Positions 33,228-43,900 are shown, counted from the stretch's first letter. The stretch: DNA of 64,000 nt from Cladocopium goreaui (GCA_947184155.2 CAMXCT020005135.1:92001-156000); one strand, 5' to 3'. Made by a program: numbers and translations. The notes: generated by a model from the letters alone, not told the origin.

Positions 33228-34733
33228 TCAGGAGGTCGTAGCTTCTGTGACACCGGCATCCTTGGGCTGGGATAAGAGCTGTTGGACTGAAAGTTTGTCC
33301 AGCGGACACACCGCCTTCAAGCGCAACCAACGATCAATGCAAGAACGATGAAAGGTGTGGCAGCACGGCAATCGTCGAACTTCATCCCCTTTCAACAAGT
33401 TTTCGTGGCAAATAATGCATGGCTCCTCTGAACTCCAATCTTTCGTCAGGATCATCACAGGTGCCGCAGCGAAGAATTCCTGCGCACGGTCGCCCAGGGC
33501 ATTCTGACGCCGCCACTGACGCCGCCTTTCTGGTGGGTCTGGAGCTGAAGAGGTGGCGGGTCTTCGAGAGGTGGCCGTCACTTGTGCACGTCGTGCAACC
33601 AAACTTGGCCCAGTGGTGCCAGTGGCTGGGCGCCGTTGGGCCGTTGCAGATGTTGCAGTGCCATAGCTCTGAGACCGCCTTTGTCGTGCTCGAAGCAGAA
33701 CTGCCCGCGCTTGTTGGGACACCAAACTCAGCAATGGTGCCGTGTAGCGAGGGCCAGGGACAGGTCGCGCAGCTCCATTTCGAGGCACTGCCCAGCGTTG
33801 CCAACCTTGCCGAATGGCAGGAGGGTAACACCACAACTTGGGACGTCTGACATGGCTCGACCTCCGAATGCTCAGGATGGCCATCAACCTCTGCAGCTCA
33901 TCATTGGTCACCAACGGAGAGACTGCCACCCATTCACCTGGTGCCATTTGAAGCTCCTCGTCGCCCAAACATCGCGAGTGTAGCCACTTTGCTTGCTCTC
34001 GTTGTGAATCTGACATCTCTGCCACATACCCAAACCGCAGCTCACCCGGAACAAAGGGTGCCGTGCACACACAGCAAACTCCATGAGCTGCTGAGCTGTT
34101 CCGAAGCCGTTCCACATAAGCCTGGGAATAGGGCACCTGGGGCAGTAGTTCCTCTGGATCTTCATCAAACCTCACAACTTCTGGTTTTTCCTGTGGCTGC
34201 ACGTGATCTGCAACAGCCACTGGAGCTACTGGAGCCGCTGGCAACGACAGTTCCTTGGGTAACGTCACACAGCTCAAGGGCTGCAGTGGCTTGGGTGCCT
34301 TGGGCTGCGACTGTCTCCACGCCTTGAGGGACAGTGCCAGCAGTGACAAACTCGGGGCCGGCGGCAACCGGCGGGTGGTCATGGGAGGCGCTGCTAGAGG
34401 TTCTGGAGGTGGTGCTGGAGCTTTTGACACCACAAAAATCACATCATCTTTGGTACTTGGGGATTTCGAAGTTTGGGGTTTTCCAAAGAACGCCTCTTCA
34501 TACGAGGAGCAGGTCTCAATGACTCGGTCCTCATCATCCAACTCAATCACCGGCTTCGGCTTCGGCTTCGGCTTGCGTTGCTTCGGTTGCTTCGGTTGTC
34601 TTGGTGCCACTGGTGTTTTCCGCAGTCGCTTCGCTGGCACCAGGTCCACCGTGGGAACCGCGGCTCTCCGACGCACCCGTGGCCGGGAGACCTGCAGAAG
34701 CTCCAGCTCTGAGTCGTCGGAGTCGATGTCCAT
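33228..34733 (-). CDS. PARP-type zinc finger / RING-D protein, likely E3 ubiquitin ligase
   Basis: A single open frame of 501 residues, much more GC-rich than its flanks. Residues 1-70 are acidic then basic (MDIDSDDSELE, RKPKPKPKP), with proline-rich linkers to about 200. Residues 220-255 match a PARP-type finger: C220-x2-C223, GELRFGYVAEM, W250-L-H252-x2-C255, with 28 residues between the cysteine and histidine pairs. Residues 300-415 are Arg/Ala-rich. Residues 439-479 form a RING-H2: C439-x2-C442, LPCCHTFHRSCIDRWL with C457, H459, H462 and C465, then C476-P-L-D479. The eighth ligand is Asp, not Cys, as known in RBX1 (CPLD). The likely role is ubiquitin transfer in a nuclear or DNA-related setting; the substrate is unknown. 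The start is the first Met after an acceptor-like CCACAG at 34750. Codons before it (DRCHA) are open, so upstream exons at 35.1-35.5 kb may belong to it. Confidence 0.85.
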   Translation of the reverse strand: MDIDSDDSELELLQVSRPRVRRRAAVPTVDLVPAKRLRKTPVAPRQPKQPKQRKPKPKPKPVIELDDEDRVIETCSSYEEAFFGKPQTSKSPSTKDDVIFVVSKAPAPPPEPLAAPPMTTRRLPPAPSLSLLALSLKAWRQSQPKAPKPLQPLSCVTLPKELSLPAAPVAPVAVADHVQPQEKPEVVRFDEDPEELLPQVPYSQAYVERLRNSSAAHGVCCVCTAPFVPGELRFGYVAEMSDSQREQAKWLHSRCLGDEELQMAPGEWVAVSPLVTNDELQRLMAILSIRRSSHVRRPKLWCYPPAIRQGWQRWAVPRNGAARPVPGPRYTAPLLSLVSQQARAVLLRARQRRSQSYGTATSATAQRRPATGTTGPSLVARRAQVTATSRRPATSSAPDPPERRRQWRRQNALGDRAQEFFAAAPVMILTKDWSSEEPCIICHENLLKGDEVRRLPCCHTFHRSCIDRWLRLKAVCPLDKLSVQQLLSQPKDAGVTEATTS

Positions 34734-35062
34734 GGCATGGCACCGATCCCTGTGGCCAGGTCAGGAGGTAAGAATGGTAGTCTCAAGGCCAAGGGTTTCC
34801 AACTAAGTGGCACTCAAAAAAAAGTGCTTGAAAGAGACATTGATGAATGATGTAGATGTCTGTGAAATGTTTGAACTGCTGTTGAAACAATTCGGGCACA
34901 AGGACACAGCTGCGGTAGATAGGCGAAGGTTGTTGAAACAATGCCAGAAGGACACTTCACATATCTTCTCTTCTTGGCCCTGTTCCTATTTTGCATAGTC
35001 TGATGTTCCATTACAGCAATTCACGAAACCATTCGATACCAACACCCACACAATGTCTGTAC

Positions 35063-35530
35063 CTGCTTGATTCATCTTGATTCCATGTTGGGATATGTTG
35101 GGATGTTTCCTGCCGGCACTATAGTCCTCCCAGGGAGCCCCACAGCCACTTCCGCCGTGCTCTCCATGGCTGCTTTGGCCAGGATTGCCGGCAGATTGCC
35201 ATCCTGGTGGCTGCTTTTGGTCGGTTTTGACATGCAACTGCCATTTTTTGGATATGTGTTGTTTGGTTTTTTTTGATGACCCACAAAATTTGGGTGACAA
35301 CACACGAAAAAATTGGGTACCCTCTGGTAAACTAACTAACTATGGAAAATCACCATTTTTAATGGATAAATCCTCTTTGAATGGCCATTTTCAATAGCTA
35401 TGTTAGTTTACCAGAGGGTAGTATGACCCCTTTTTGATCAACCGTTTTTTCAAGAAAACGGGCCTTCGGCTGCAACCAAGCTGTGGGGTCGCCGCTGGCT
35501 GACAAGGCGATGGCTTGCAAGCACGCCTCC
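35063..35530 (-). CDS. Two exons joined across an introner-like element
   Basis: On the minus strand, exon 35412 to about 35530 reads ACLQAIALSASGDPTAWLQP then KARFLEKTVDQKGVILPS, ending phase 1 (TCT G/GTAAAC). The inverted-repeat element forms the 88-nt intron. Exon 35063-35323 continues in phase as EGTQFFRVLSPKFCGSSKKT to HGIKMNQA, ending at GCAG/GTACAG. It is 261 nt with no stop in the used frame. The second exon is rich in Gly, Ser and His. These may be 5' exons of the RING gene (same strand, 300 bases upstream) or a separate gene. No family is recognised. A second frame of exon 2 is also open. Confidence 0.5.
35318..35420. mobile_element. Introner-like element, family A copy 2
   Basis: Ends TACCCTCTGGTAAACTAAC and GTTAGTTTACCAGAGGGTA are near-perfect inverted repeats. 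Internal blocks GAAAATCACCATTTTTAATG and GGCCATTTTCAATAGCTATG match the other copies. Potential introns are 35327-35414 on plus and 35324-35411 on minus, both 88 nt GT-AG. On the minus strand both flanks are open and joined in phase. Confidence 0.85.
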
Positions 35531-36063
35531 GTTGTAGCGGGATGATTATATATTCGTGTGCGTATGAACATATATATATATATATGTGGCAGGGACCTTT
35601 GGGGTCTATTTCGTTCCTCCTCGCACAAACGTAATCAAACGTCATTCTATATGCATATATACTATATACACAAGTAAATATGTCTACATGTGTGTACAAG
35701 TTCAACAGAAAGTCGCCATTTTTTTCCCTTGCCCCTCAACCTGCGCAGCGTCCGTTTTCTGCTCCAAGAGATGCTGTCACCAGCACGCGCGAACGCACGC
35801 CAATTTGAACTCTGGGCAGAAGAGTCCTCCAGTGTCAATTGTGTTGCTTTCCATCCCTGCAAGCTACAAAGTTTTGGAATGCGCATGCAAGTTTGGGACT
35901 CTTGTGCGCTCATGCATGGGAATGTTTTGGTTGTCAGGAGTTTGTAGTTGTTCAACTGGTTGCAATCTTAGTAATAAGCATAGTTTTATAGAAAAAACCT
36001 TAAAGGAACCTCATGGGCATGTAACACAAGCAACAAAGCAATGCAAACATGTTCCACCACTTC

Positions 36064-36728
36064 CACCTGTAGTGATGAAGAGGGAGGGTGATGGCGGCCA
36101 ACCCCCTTCATTTTGTCATACTCATCACTTCATTGTTTTTGGCCCCGCTGTCGTCCCCTCTCAGGATCCTTTGAATGAAGAAGAGTTGCAAAAGCAGACC
36201 TCGGACCTCTTGGTGAACTTTGCATACAGGCTGCAGATGGATGGCCTGATGCCTGACCTGCCAGAACAGCCACCAGGTGAGCCCAGTAGTGGATCTGGTT
36301 TTCTGCGAGAAGTGGAAGGTTCTAAAGCCAAACACCCAGGTGCACCACTACTTGAAGCTTCTATGGCAATGGCACCTGGCCCAAGTCCAGGTATCTGCGC
36401 GTCTTCACCAGCCAGTGCAACTACGGTTTTGCCAGTTCAACCTGATGTTGGTTTGTTGGCACCTGCCACTCCTGAAGTACCCCCTCTGAGGCTTCAGCAG
36501 CATGCATCCCCAAAGAACTACCTGGTCCAGTTCCAGAAGCAATGGGGGAGGTTGACCTGTACTCCTGACCAGGTGAAGAAGCTTCTTTATTGCACCAAAC
36601 AAAAAGGCTCTCAAGCTTCGACTGGGCCGTCCTCTACTCAAGATGTATCTGATAGGAAACTCATACATTTTCTCAAGCATCATATGTTTCTATGGTTTTG
36701 CTTTCTGTGTGGGATTCAAGTTTCTTGA
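36064..36728 (+). CDS. Open coding segment upstream of the dinoflagellate-family pseudogene
   Basis: Part of a 380-codon plus frame whose downstream two thirds looks coding: PLNEEELQKQTSDLLVNFAY, then Pro/Ala-rich linkers, then SPKNYLVQFQKQWGRLTCTP and DQVKKLLYCTKQKGSQAS. The first third of the frame (before about 36064) has intron-like composition. It ends at TGA 36726-36728, with a possible acceptor TTCATTCTCAG soon after (36755). It may be the N-terminal part of the degenerate gene at 37.4-39.0 kb. The function is unknown. Confidence 0.4.
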
Positions 36729-37283
36729 TCTATGCATCTAGTATTGTTCATTCTCAGGTACCAGAGTTCGTGCCTCCTCGAGGAACTTCTAGTGGAGGTT
36801 GGTTCAGGAAAGTTTCTGGGCTAGTAGTTGCTTGGAAGCTTGGAGAAGCGCACAGGATGAGATGCCTACTATAACGATGGGAAGAGGTTTCACGGGTGAA
36901 GGCGTATGTGGCAGCTTTGGTGGGCTACGTCAAAAAGTGTGGATGGCAAAAGAACTTGAGAGCAGGCGGAAGCGGACGAAAGGTAGTGTAGTGGGAGAGG
37001 AGTGGTGTCAAAATGCTGCGCCCCTAAGATGATACACCAAAAACGTTTTTGCGCAGTCTAAGATGATTTTATCCAGAGCATGACTGCATGACACTGTGTC
37101 TTGTGCTGCGTGAAATGATGCACGAAAAGGGGTTTATTAAAAACCCCTTTTTAAGACCCCTTGCAGCAACTGTTATTGAGGCTGAAGCATACCAATTATG
37201 CTGGACTACAGGGACATCTCCCTCATGGAAAGTGTGCCTCTAATGTGGGGGCCCGTGACCGCGTCACCCGTGGGAATTGAACC

Positions 37284-37320
37284 CATGACCATTTTCGGGG
37301 GGGGGGGGCCCCCCCCCTTA
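37284..37320. other. Self-complementary G12-C9 junction
   Basis: A run of twelve G is followed directly by nine C. This is a perfect inverted homopolymer that could be a real hairpin, a tailing scar or an assembly join. Immediately upstream, on the minus strand, lies a tRNA T-arm-like motif (GGGTTCAATTCCCA). Confidence 0.8.
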
Positions 37321-37390
37321 TAATTGATATCCAATACATAACGGCGAGAATTCCATGAATTGCACGGGCTGGCCCCCCAATACCCCCTAA

Positions 37391-39024
37391 GCTTGTGCTG
37401 AAGCACGGAGAACTCAGGTAGCTGACGCTACCTTTCGTGACTTGGAGGGTGAGTATGGCTTGAACACTTGTACTCGCCTAAGATCTTACTGACTCCAGCA
37501 AAGCCTAGACAAAGAATGTGGACCGTCTTGGTATATGTAGATGAACTGCACCCTGGCAACCAATTGGCAGGGAATTCTAGGAATACATGGGCAATTTACT
37601 GTTCATCTGCCCAGTTTGGGGCCACGCTGTCAAATTCTGGGAGTTGGTTGACGTTGCTCGGGAAGAGGAGTGAGCAAGTCTCACAGCTGGCAGCCAGCAT
37701 TGGCCATGTTTCAGGCGACCCCGGAGCACACGTTTGACAACAAATATGCTCATCCTCATTCTGAGGTACTTTTACAGGGAGGTCTTAAAAGACTGAAACT
37801 CTCTGTTGGATGTTGCAACAGACAACAGATCCTGTCCTCGTGGGCAAGGATGCAAGAGTGCAACAAAACCGAGTTAAGAAGGTGGAGCCAGGCTTCTGGG
37901 GTTGATTATTCCCAGCATTCACTCTTGCTGAGTGACAAGCTGAAGTCCCAGAACCTTCTGAGACCAATCACCCAATACATGCATGATTATATGCATGGGC
38001 TCTGCCCAAATGGTGTGCTGAACTAGGTATTTGTTTTTGTGGATCCAACCGCTTGCTTCCAGTGGTGTGGCTGAGATTTGGAAGGCACATGGCTTTGTGC
38101 AACTTTGGGCCCAGCCTGCCATTCACAAATGCAATTTGAAAAGGCTATTTCTGCCCAAAGCAGTGGGAGGCCACAAAAAAGCTGGGAAGTTCAGATGCAT
38201 CCTCAGAGATTCTGGGTCTGTACCAGGTGCTGGCACACTATGTCCAAATTTGTTGCTTGCCTAATGGCATTTGTCTTCTGGGGTCAACTTGCTCTTTGGC
38301 TTGGTGCAAAGTTTTGGACTATCGCCTATCCATCCCTGATTTGGAAAAGCCTGACTACAAGCAATTGCTTTCATTTGTTGAAGCAGCATTGGAGGCAACT
38401 GTTGCAGCTGACTGGTCGGAAGAATTCGAGCCAAAGATGCACTGGTCACTTCATATTATAGTCAAAGTCTCCAGAGGCATGGCCAATTACCTGCATGCTG
38501 GACCATGGAAAGGAAGCACAAAGGCACTAGAAAACATGGGAATGTCTTGTGCAACACTACCTATTGGGAAACTTCTCTGAGGAAGTCTGTCATTGCAGGG
38601 CACATCTATACATTGGGTGAAGAGTCAAGACTGTTTAGAGAAGGCACCTGCCTACAAAATGCAAAAAGGGGGCCCCACAAAGAAGATGACGGCATTCCTA
38701 TGCAATGCTGGCGTGGTTCCTGTGGGAATGCCTTGCATGCAGAGCTCTCGTTGTAAACTTTTTTCTGGGGCAACAATTACTTCTGGTGATGTTGTCTGTT
38801 TGCACAATGTGGATGGAGGCTCACCAGCTGTCAATGCAGCTCAAGAGCATTGCTTTTTGAAAGTCCCATGTGGTGATGTGGCCCTTGTCGAAAAATATTT
38901 GTTCCAGGAAATTTCAAACAAACATCCGGGTGTTGCTTCTTTACAAGAAATCTCGTGTGCTGTCACTTACAATGCTGCCAAAGGCAGGGTGACATGCCTC
39001 ACCCCTGCATTCTTGCAACTTTGA
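37391..39024 (+). pseudogene. Frameshifted copy of a multi-copy dinoflagellate protein family
   Basis: A first exon (ADATFRDLEG) ends at GAGG/GTGAGT. A 50-nt intron (37449-37498) leads in phase to RMWTVLVYVDELHPGNQLAG. Then come, in changing frames, YAHPHSEVLLQGGLKRLKLS, PITQYMHDYMHGLCPNG, EEFEPKMHWSLHI, MERKHKGTRKHGNVL and SGDVVCLHNVDGG. The signatures (V-Y-x-DE-x-x-PGNQL, D-Y-M-H-G, P-K-x-HW, ME-RKHK) fit a family I remember as highly amplified in dinoflagellate genomes and without known function, perhaps a domesticated transposon. At least three frame changes and internal stops make this copy a pseudogene, unless unusual introns intervene. The assignment is from memory and should be checked by search. 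Confidence 0.55.
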
Positions 39025-39185
39025 AGGGACATGCAATTTCCATCCACAGCAAATGTCTGTGGAAAACAAGCTTCGGTGGTATGCCCAACAGCCGCAACGT
39101 TTTATGTTTACTAATCTTTCTGAAGCCTGCTGCCAAGCCAAGCGCTGGAAACACTTCAGCTCGGTTTCCGTGAGTTAAATGGCCA

Positions 39186-39455
39186 CAAATCCTGTTGAAC
39201 TTGACCTGGCTCTGCACCAAAGCCTCCCAGACCTTCTCCGGAACCCTGTTGAACCTGACCTGGCTCTGCACCAAAGCCTCCCGGAACCTTCTCCGGAACC
39301 TTCACCAGAACCCTGTTGAACCTAACCTGGCTCTGCTCCAAAGCCTCCCGGAACCTTCTCCGGAACCCCGGAGCCCTGTTGAGCCTGACCTGGCTCTGCA
39401 CCAAAGCCTCCCGGAACTTTATCCGGAACCCTGTTGAACCTACCAAAAGGCTCTG
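39186..39455. repeat. Approximately 54-60 bp tandem repeat
   Basis: Four to five copies of GAACCTGACCTGGCTCTGCA then CCAAAGCCTCCCGGAACCTT and CTCCGGAACC, with short insertions. It joins directly to the ATTAAAAGG satellite, sharing the word AAAAGGCTCTGGAGG. Confidence 0.9.
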
Positions 39456-41345
39456 GAGGATTAAAAGGATTAAAAGGATCAAATCATTTAATCCTTTTAA
39501 ACCGTTTAATCCTTTTGATCCTTTTAATCCTCCAGACCTCCCAGAATCCCAAGAAAAGCCCAGCAATTTAATTCTTTAAATCCTTTTAATCCTTTTGGAC
39601 CGGGAATTCCGGACCCCCTGGAGGATTAAAAGGATTAAAAGGATTAAAAGGATTAAAAAGGATTAAATCATTTAACCCTTCTAATCCTTTTAATCCCCTA
39701 AAGGGCTCTGGAGGATTAAAAGGATTAAACGGATTAAACCATTTAATCCTTTTAATCCTTTTAATCCTCCAGACCTCCCAGAATCCCAAGAAAAGCCCAG
39801 CAATTTAATTCTTTAAATCCTTTGAATCCTTTTAATCCTCCAAAAGGCTCTGGAGGATTAAAAGGATTAAATGGATTTAAATATATTTCTCAAGGGCTTG
39901 GGCCCGGAATTCCGGACCCCCTGGAGGATTAAAAGGATTAAAAGGATTAAATCATTTAATCCTTTTAATCCTTTTAATCCCCCAAAAGGCTCTGGAGGAT
40001 TAAAAGGATTTAAAGGATTAAATGATTTAATCCTTTTAATCCTTTTAATCCTTTTAATCCTTTTAATCCTTTTAATCCTCCAGACCTCCCAGAATCCCAA
40101 GAAAAGCCCAGCAATTTAATTCTTTAAATCCTTTTAATCCTTTTAATCCTCCAAAAGGCTCTGGAGGATTAAAAGGATTTAATGGATTTAAATATATTTC
40201 TCAAGGGCTTGGGCCGGGAATTCCGGACCCCCTGGAGGATTAAAAGGATTAAAAGGATTAAATCATTTAATCCTTTTAATCCCCCAAAAGGCTCTGGAGG
40301 ATTAAAAGGATTAAAAGGATTAAATGATTTAATCCTTTTAATCCTTTTAATCCTTTTAATCCCTTTAATCCTCCAGACCTCCCAGAATCCCAAGAAAAGC
40401 CCGGCAATTTAATTCTTTAAATCCTTTGAATCCTTTTAATCCTCCAAAAGGCTCTGGAGGATTAAAAGGATTAAATGGATTTAAATATATTTCTTAAGGG
40501 CTTGGGCCGGGAATTCCGGACCCCCTGGAGGATTAAAAGGATTAAAAGGATTAAAAGGATTAAATCATTTAATCCTTTTAATCCTTTTTAATCCCCCAAA
40601 AAGGCCCTGGAGGATTAAAAGGATGTAAACGATTAAATGATTTAATCCTTTTAATCCTTTTAATCCTTTTAATCCTCCAGACGTCCCAGAATCCCAAGAA
40701 AAGCCCAGCAATTTAATTCTTTAAATCCTTTTAATCCTTTTAATCCTCCAAAAGGCTCTGGAGGATTAAAAGGATTAAAAGGATTAAATCATTTAATCCT
40801 TTTTATCCTTTTAATCCCCCAAAAGGCTCTGGAGGATTAAAAGGATTAAAAGGATTAAAAGGATTAAAAGGATTAAATCATTTAATCCTTTTAATCTTTT
40901 TAATCCCCCAAAGGACTCTGGAGGATTAAAAGGATTAAAAGGATTAAATCATTTAATCCTTTTAATCCTTTTAATCCCCCAAAGGACTCTGGAGGATTAA
41001 AAGGATTAAATGGATTTAAATATATTTCTCAAGGGCTTGGGCCGGGAATTCCGGACCCCCTGGAGGATTAAAAGGATTAAAAGGATTAAAAGGATTAAAT
41101 CATTTAATCCTTTGAATCCTTTTAATCCCCCAAAGGACTCTGGAGGATTAAAAGGATTAAAAGGATTAAATCATTTAATCCTGTTAATCCTTTTAATCCT
41201 CCAAAAGGCTCTGGAGGATTAAAAGGATTAAAAGGATTAAATCATCTAATCCTTTTAATCCTTTTAATCCTCTGGAGGATTAAAAGGATTAAAAGGATTA
41301 AATCATTTAATTCTTCAAATCCTCTCAATTATCCAAAAGGCTCTA
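39455..41345. repeat. Inverted-unit ATTAAAAGG satellite with higher-order structure
   Basis: About 1.9 kb in which blocks of the 9-mer ATTAAAAGG are followed by blocks of its complement CCTTTTAAT, meeting at GATTAAATCATTTAATC. Each pair can fold into a hairpin of 30-60 bases. Blocks are separated by CTCTGGAGG or CCCCCAAAAGGCTC. A larger unit, containing TTTAAATATATTTCTCAAGG, GGCCGGGAATTCCGGACCCC and CAGACCTCCCAGAATCCCAA, recurs about every 300 bases at the left and 530 at the right. Translations such as RIKRIKRIK are repeat artefacts. Confidence 0.97.
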
Positions 41346-41619
41346 AAAATTATCAGAATTAACCGGAACAAAATGGTACCTAAAGGTCTCTCGATCATAT
41401 ATATAATATATATATATACATATATACATAAGAAAGTAATGATAATAATGTGCGTGCGTATATGTAGAAATTGGATTTACCCAACACAACGTCAGATCTG
41501 AGCAACACAATGGAGATCCAACCAAGAAACGGCAAGTTAACCAACTATCATGGGGCCATAATGTGATATAACCAATTATAGCCATTATAGCCAAAAACAT
41601 TGGTGCAAAACACTATTTA

Positions 41620-41810
41620 GGTGTGTCTGACAATGGGGTGTCCCCCAAAAAAAGCTGAAGAAGAAGAAAATTATGATGATGAAGAAGAGGATGAGGAAGA
41701 TGAAGATGAAAACGGAGCATGTATTGGGGTACTTAATGATATTTAATGTATTTCAAGATTAGGGGACCGGATTGTGAGGGTTGCGGGGTATACTATTTTT
41801 CAGACCAACC
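41620..41810. mobile_element. Inverted-repeat element, family B, with a GAA/GAT insert
   Basis: Left end GGTGTGTCTGACAATGGGGT and right end GGGGTATACTATTTTTCAGA (then CCAACC) are the family B inverted repeats. Between them is a purine-rich GAAGAAGAT tract. The left end gives TTTAG/GTGTGT and the right end TTTTTCAG/ACC, so a GT-AG intron of about 180 nt is possible. Confidence 0.5.
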
Positions 41811-41959
41811 CATTTCCAAAAAATTGGCTCATTCTTTCCTTTTCATGGTTTTTCAATGGTTTTCCATGGTTTACCCGTTGCTGTATGAAACATCCAGGTC
41901 TTCAATGAAAAACTACAAGCAACCAAATGGAAGGGTAGCTGTGATTTTTACGGTGCAAT

Positions 41960-42430
41960 TTATTGCCACATGCCTGGCAGTGGCCTGTGTCGTGAACGTT
42001 CACGACATCAGCAGCAGGACATCAGATACTTTTTCCGGCACCACTGGGAGTCTTGGCATTGCAAGCATTGGATCAATTGCCTTTTGTCACTGCTGGAAAT
42101 ATATGGAAATATGAGGTTGGCTCCCTGTCACCCAAAATTGAAATGGATGGTTCATCCCAACAAAATACAGCACATCCAACATGACTCTTGCGCTGGAGTC
42201 TTTCTCAAAAGGCAAGCCACTGACCTGGAATTGCAAAAGCCAACCGATGCAAACTCTCAACTGTCAACAACATGTATTTAATCACCTTGGCTGGGTTCCC
42301 AGAATTCATGTCTTTGTTTTGTTCAAGTCATTCAACGAGGAAATCCACCAGTTTTCTTCATATTCTTGTCTGCAGGACCCTGGTAAAAGAGTCCTAAGTT
42401 TCACAGGTCAGACACTGAATTTAACATGAG
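41960..42430 (+). CDS. Candidate degenerate coding segment
   Basis: Two plus-strand frames overlap. One contains HHWESWHCKHWINCLLSLLE and CHPKLKWMVHPNKI. The next reads NHLGWVPRIHVFVLFKSFNE and IHQFSSYSCLQDPG. Both look like pieces of one protein separated by a frame change, as in a decayed copy. No family is identified. Confidence 0.3.
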
Positions 42431-42845
42431 ATGGGCTGACATCCATCTCAAGCAGCGGTGAAACAAAATGAGCGGGCATTCAAATCGCAAAGATCCAAAA
42501 GTCAAGATGCTCCAAATTAGCATGCGCTGTCATTTTCATTTATTGATTGGCATGCATGTAATGTATAGAAAATACTCATCTATTGTGTGCCTGGCCACAT
42601 CAACTAATTGCAAATTGGTTTTGACATGTTTTGACAACTGCTTCCACATGTTCCTGCATTTCAATGGAAAACACGGGATCATACGGGATCCAACTCAAGA
42701 GTAGGTCATGCATTATTTACACTTTATCGAATCAAAGCTGAACCAAATCAAGCTATTCTCATTGGGTAGGTACATAATGTACATCTGTGTACATAGGGTA
42801 CACCAATCCTCTACTGCCATGGCGATTGCGTGGCAGCCTCAACAG

Positions 42846-42967
42846 TTCGGGCTGTCGATGGAGAGAGAATCGTTTCAACTGCCTGGAAGTGTGGTATTCT
42901 TAGAACAACTGACGTCTCGAAGCTGGGGAAAATCCTGAAGTCGTTTCGGAAGCCTAGTGTCGATTGA
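42846..42967 (+). CDS. Candidate terminal exon
   Basis: After an acceptor-like CAGCCTCAACAG, 122 nt read RAVDGERIVSTAWKCGILRT then TDVSKLGKILKSFRKPSVD and a stop. The AW-x-K-x-GI spacing is reminiscent of the end of DDE-type transposases, but this is only a resemblance. Upstream exons are not identified. Confidence 0.4.
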
Positions 42968-42969
42968 CT

Positions 42970-43900
42970 TTAATTAAATGCTTCTGCTGCTTAAGAAAAT
43001 CCGATTCATGTCAAACAATCATCTCAAATAATCTCGCTAGTAAAATCATAATGATTATATCAGCAAACGTCAAGCGAGAGGGATCACCAGGGTCGACTGC
43101 CCTACTACATTCAAACATATCTGATTCTCATATAACTATATATTATATATGTATATATAACTATTTATATGTATCTATAACTATATGTATATATGTATTA
43201 TATATAATAATATATATATACATTATTAGTATGCCAATATATTCTATAGTCTATAGATGTCTGTAGTATATTACAATATATTCCAGTGCCGTTCAACGTG
43301 CGGATTTCTGGCGTTCGAGTTGACGTTTGACTGAGCTGCTGGCGAGTCAGGTCTCAGTGAGATCTGGAATTGGCTTGTGAGGCCTTTTTGGATTGTCTCA
43401 CGTGAAGGCCATGTTTGGGATATGATGCGAATGGGAAACTATGTGGGGATATGATGGGAATGGGATTGGCGTATATGATGTTTATATGTTATATCTTCTA
43501 CATTATTTTGCATGATATGCATGTGCAACATGTCCTGTACATTCCTGTACTACTTTATCTTTATTATATGCTTTCTTGTAATGGATACCTGGCAGTTCCA
43601 ACAAACGTTGCAAAGATCACCTTTTTTCGATGGGAGTCAACCAATAAGAATGTCGTGTGGCTGACAAAAGAGATCAAGGGAAAACATATAATCAGCACAA
43701 GTCTTGGATTTAGTAAAAGCAACAACTGGGGATGGATGATGCAATAACCAGCAACCAATACAAACGGCTCTTGCCAAAAAAGGCTTCCAGCCCCATGAAT
43801 TGATTAATCAGTCATTATTAGTCAATAATCGGACAAACACCCCTCATGACCAGGGACAGCACTGGCTCCTATGCACAACCTGGTGTTTCGTCTTCAAAGT
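42970..43900. other. AT-rich stretch, little support for genes
   Basis: TA-rich at 43130-43260. A plus-strand piece near 43610-43670 (FQQTLQRSPFFDGSQPIRMS) may be an exon after CTGGCAG. Nothing else is clear. Confidence 0.3.

Noticed and set aside
35586..36060. First third of the 380-codon plus ORF as coding
   Set aside because: Composition is AT-rich and intron-like; protein-like sequence begins only near 36064.
37255..37300. tRNA gene on the minus strand
   Set aside because: Only a T-arm-like loop is present; no matching acceptor, D-arm or anticodon arm was found.
39156..41222. ORFs rich in RIKRIK and FNPFNP
   Set aside because: All frames of the ATTAAAAGG satellite are open in blocks; this is not evidence of a gene.
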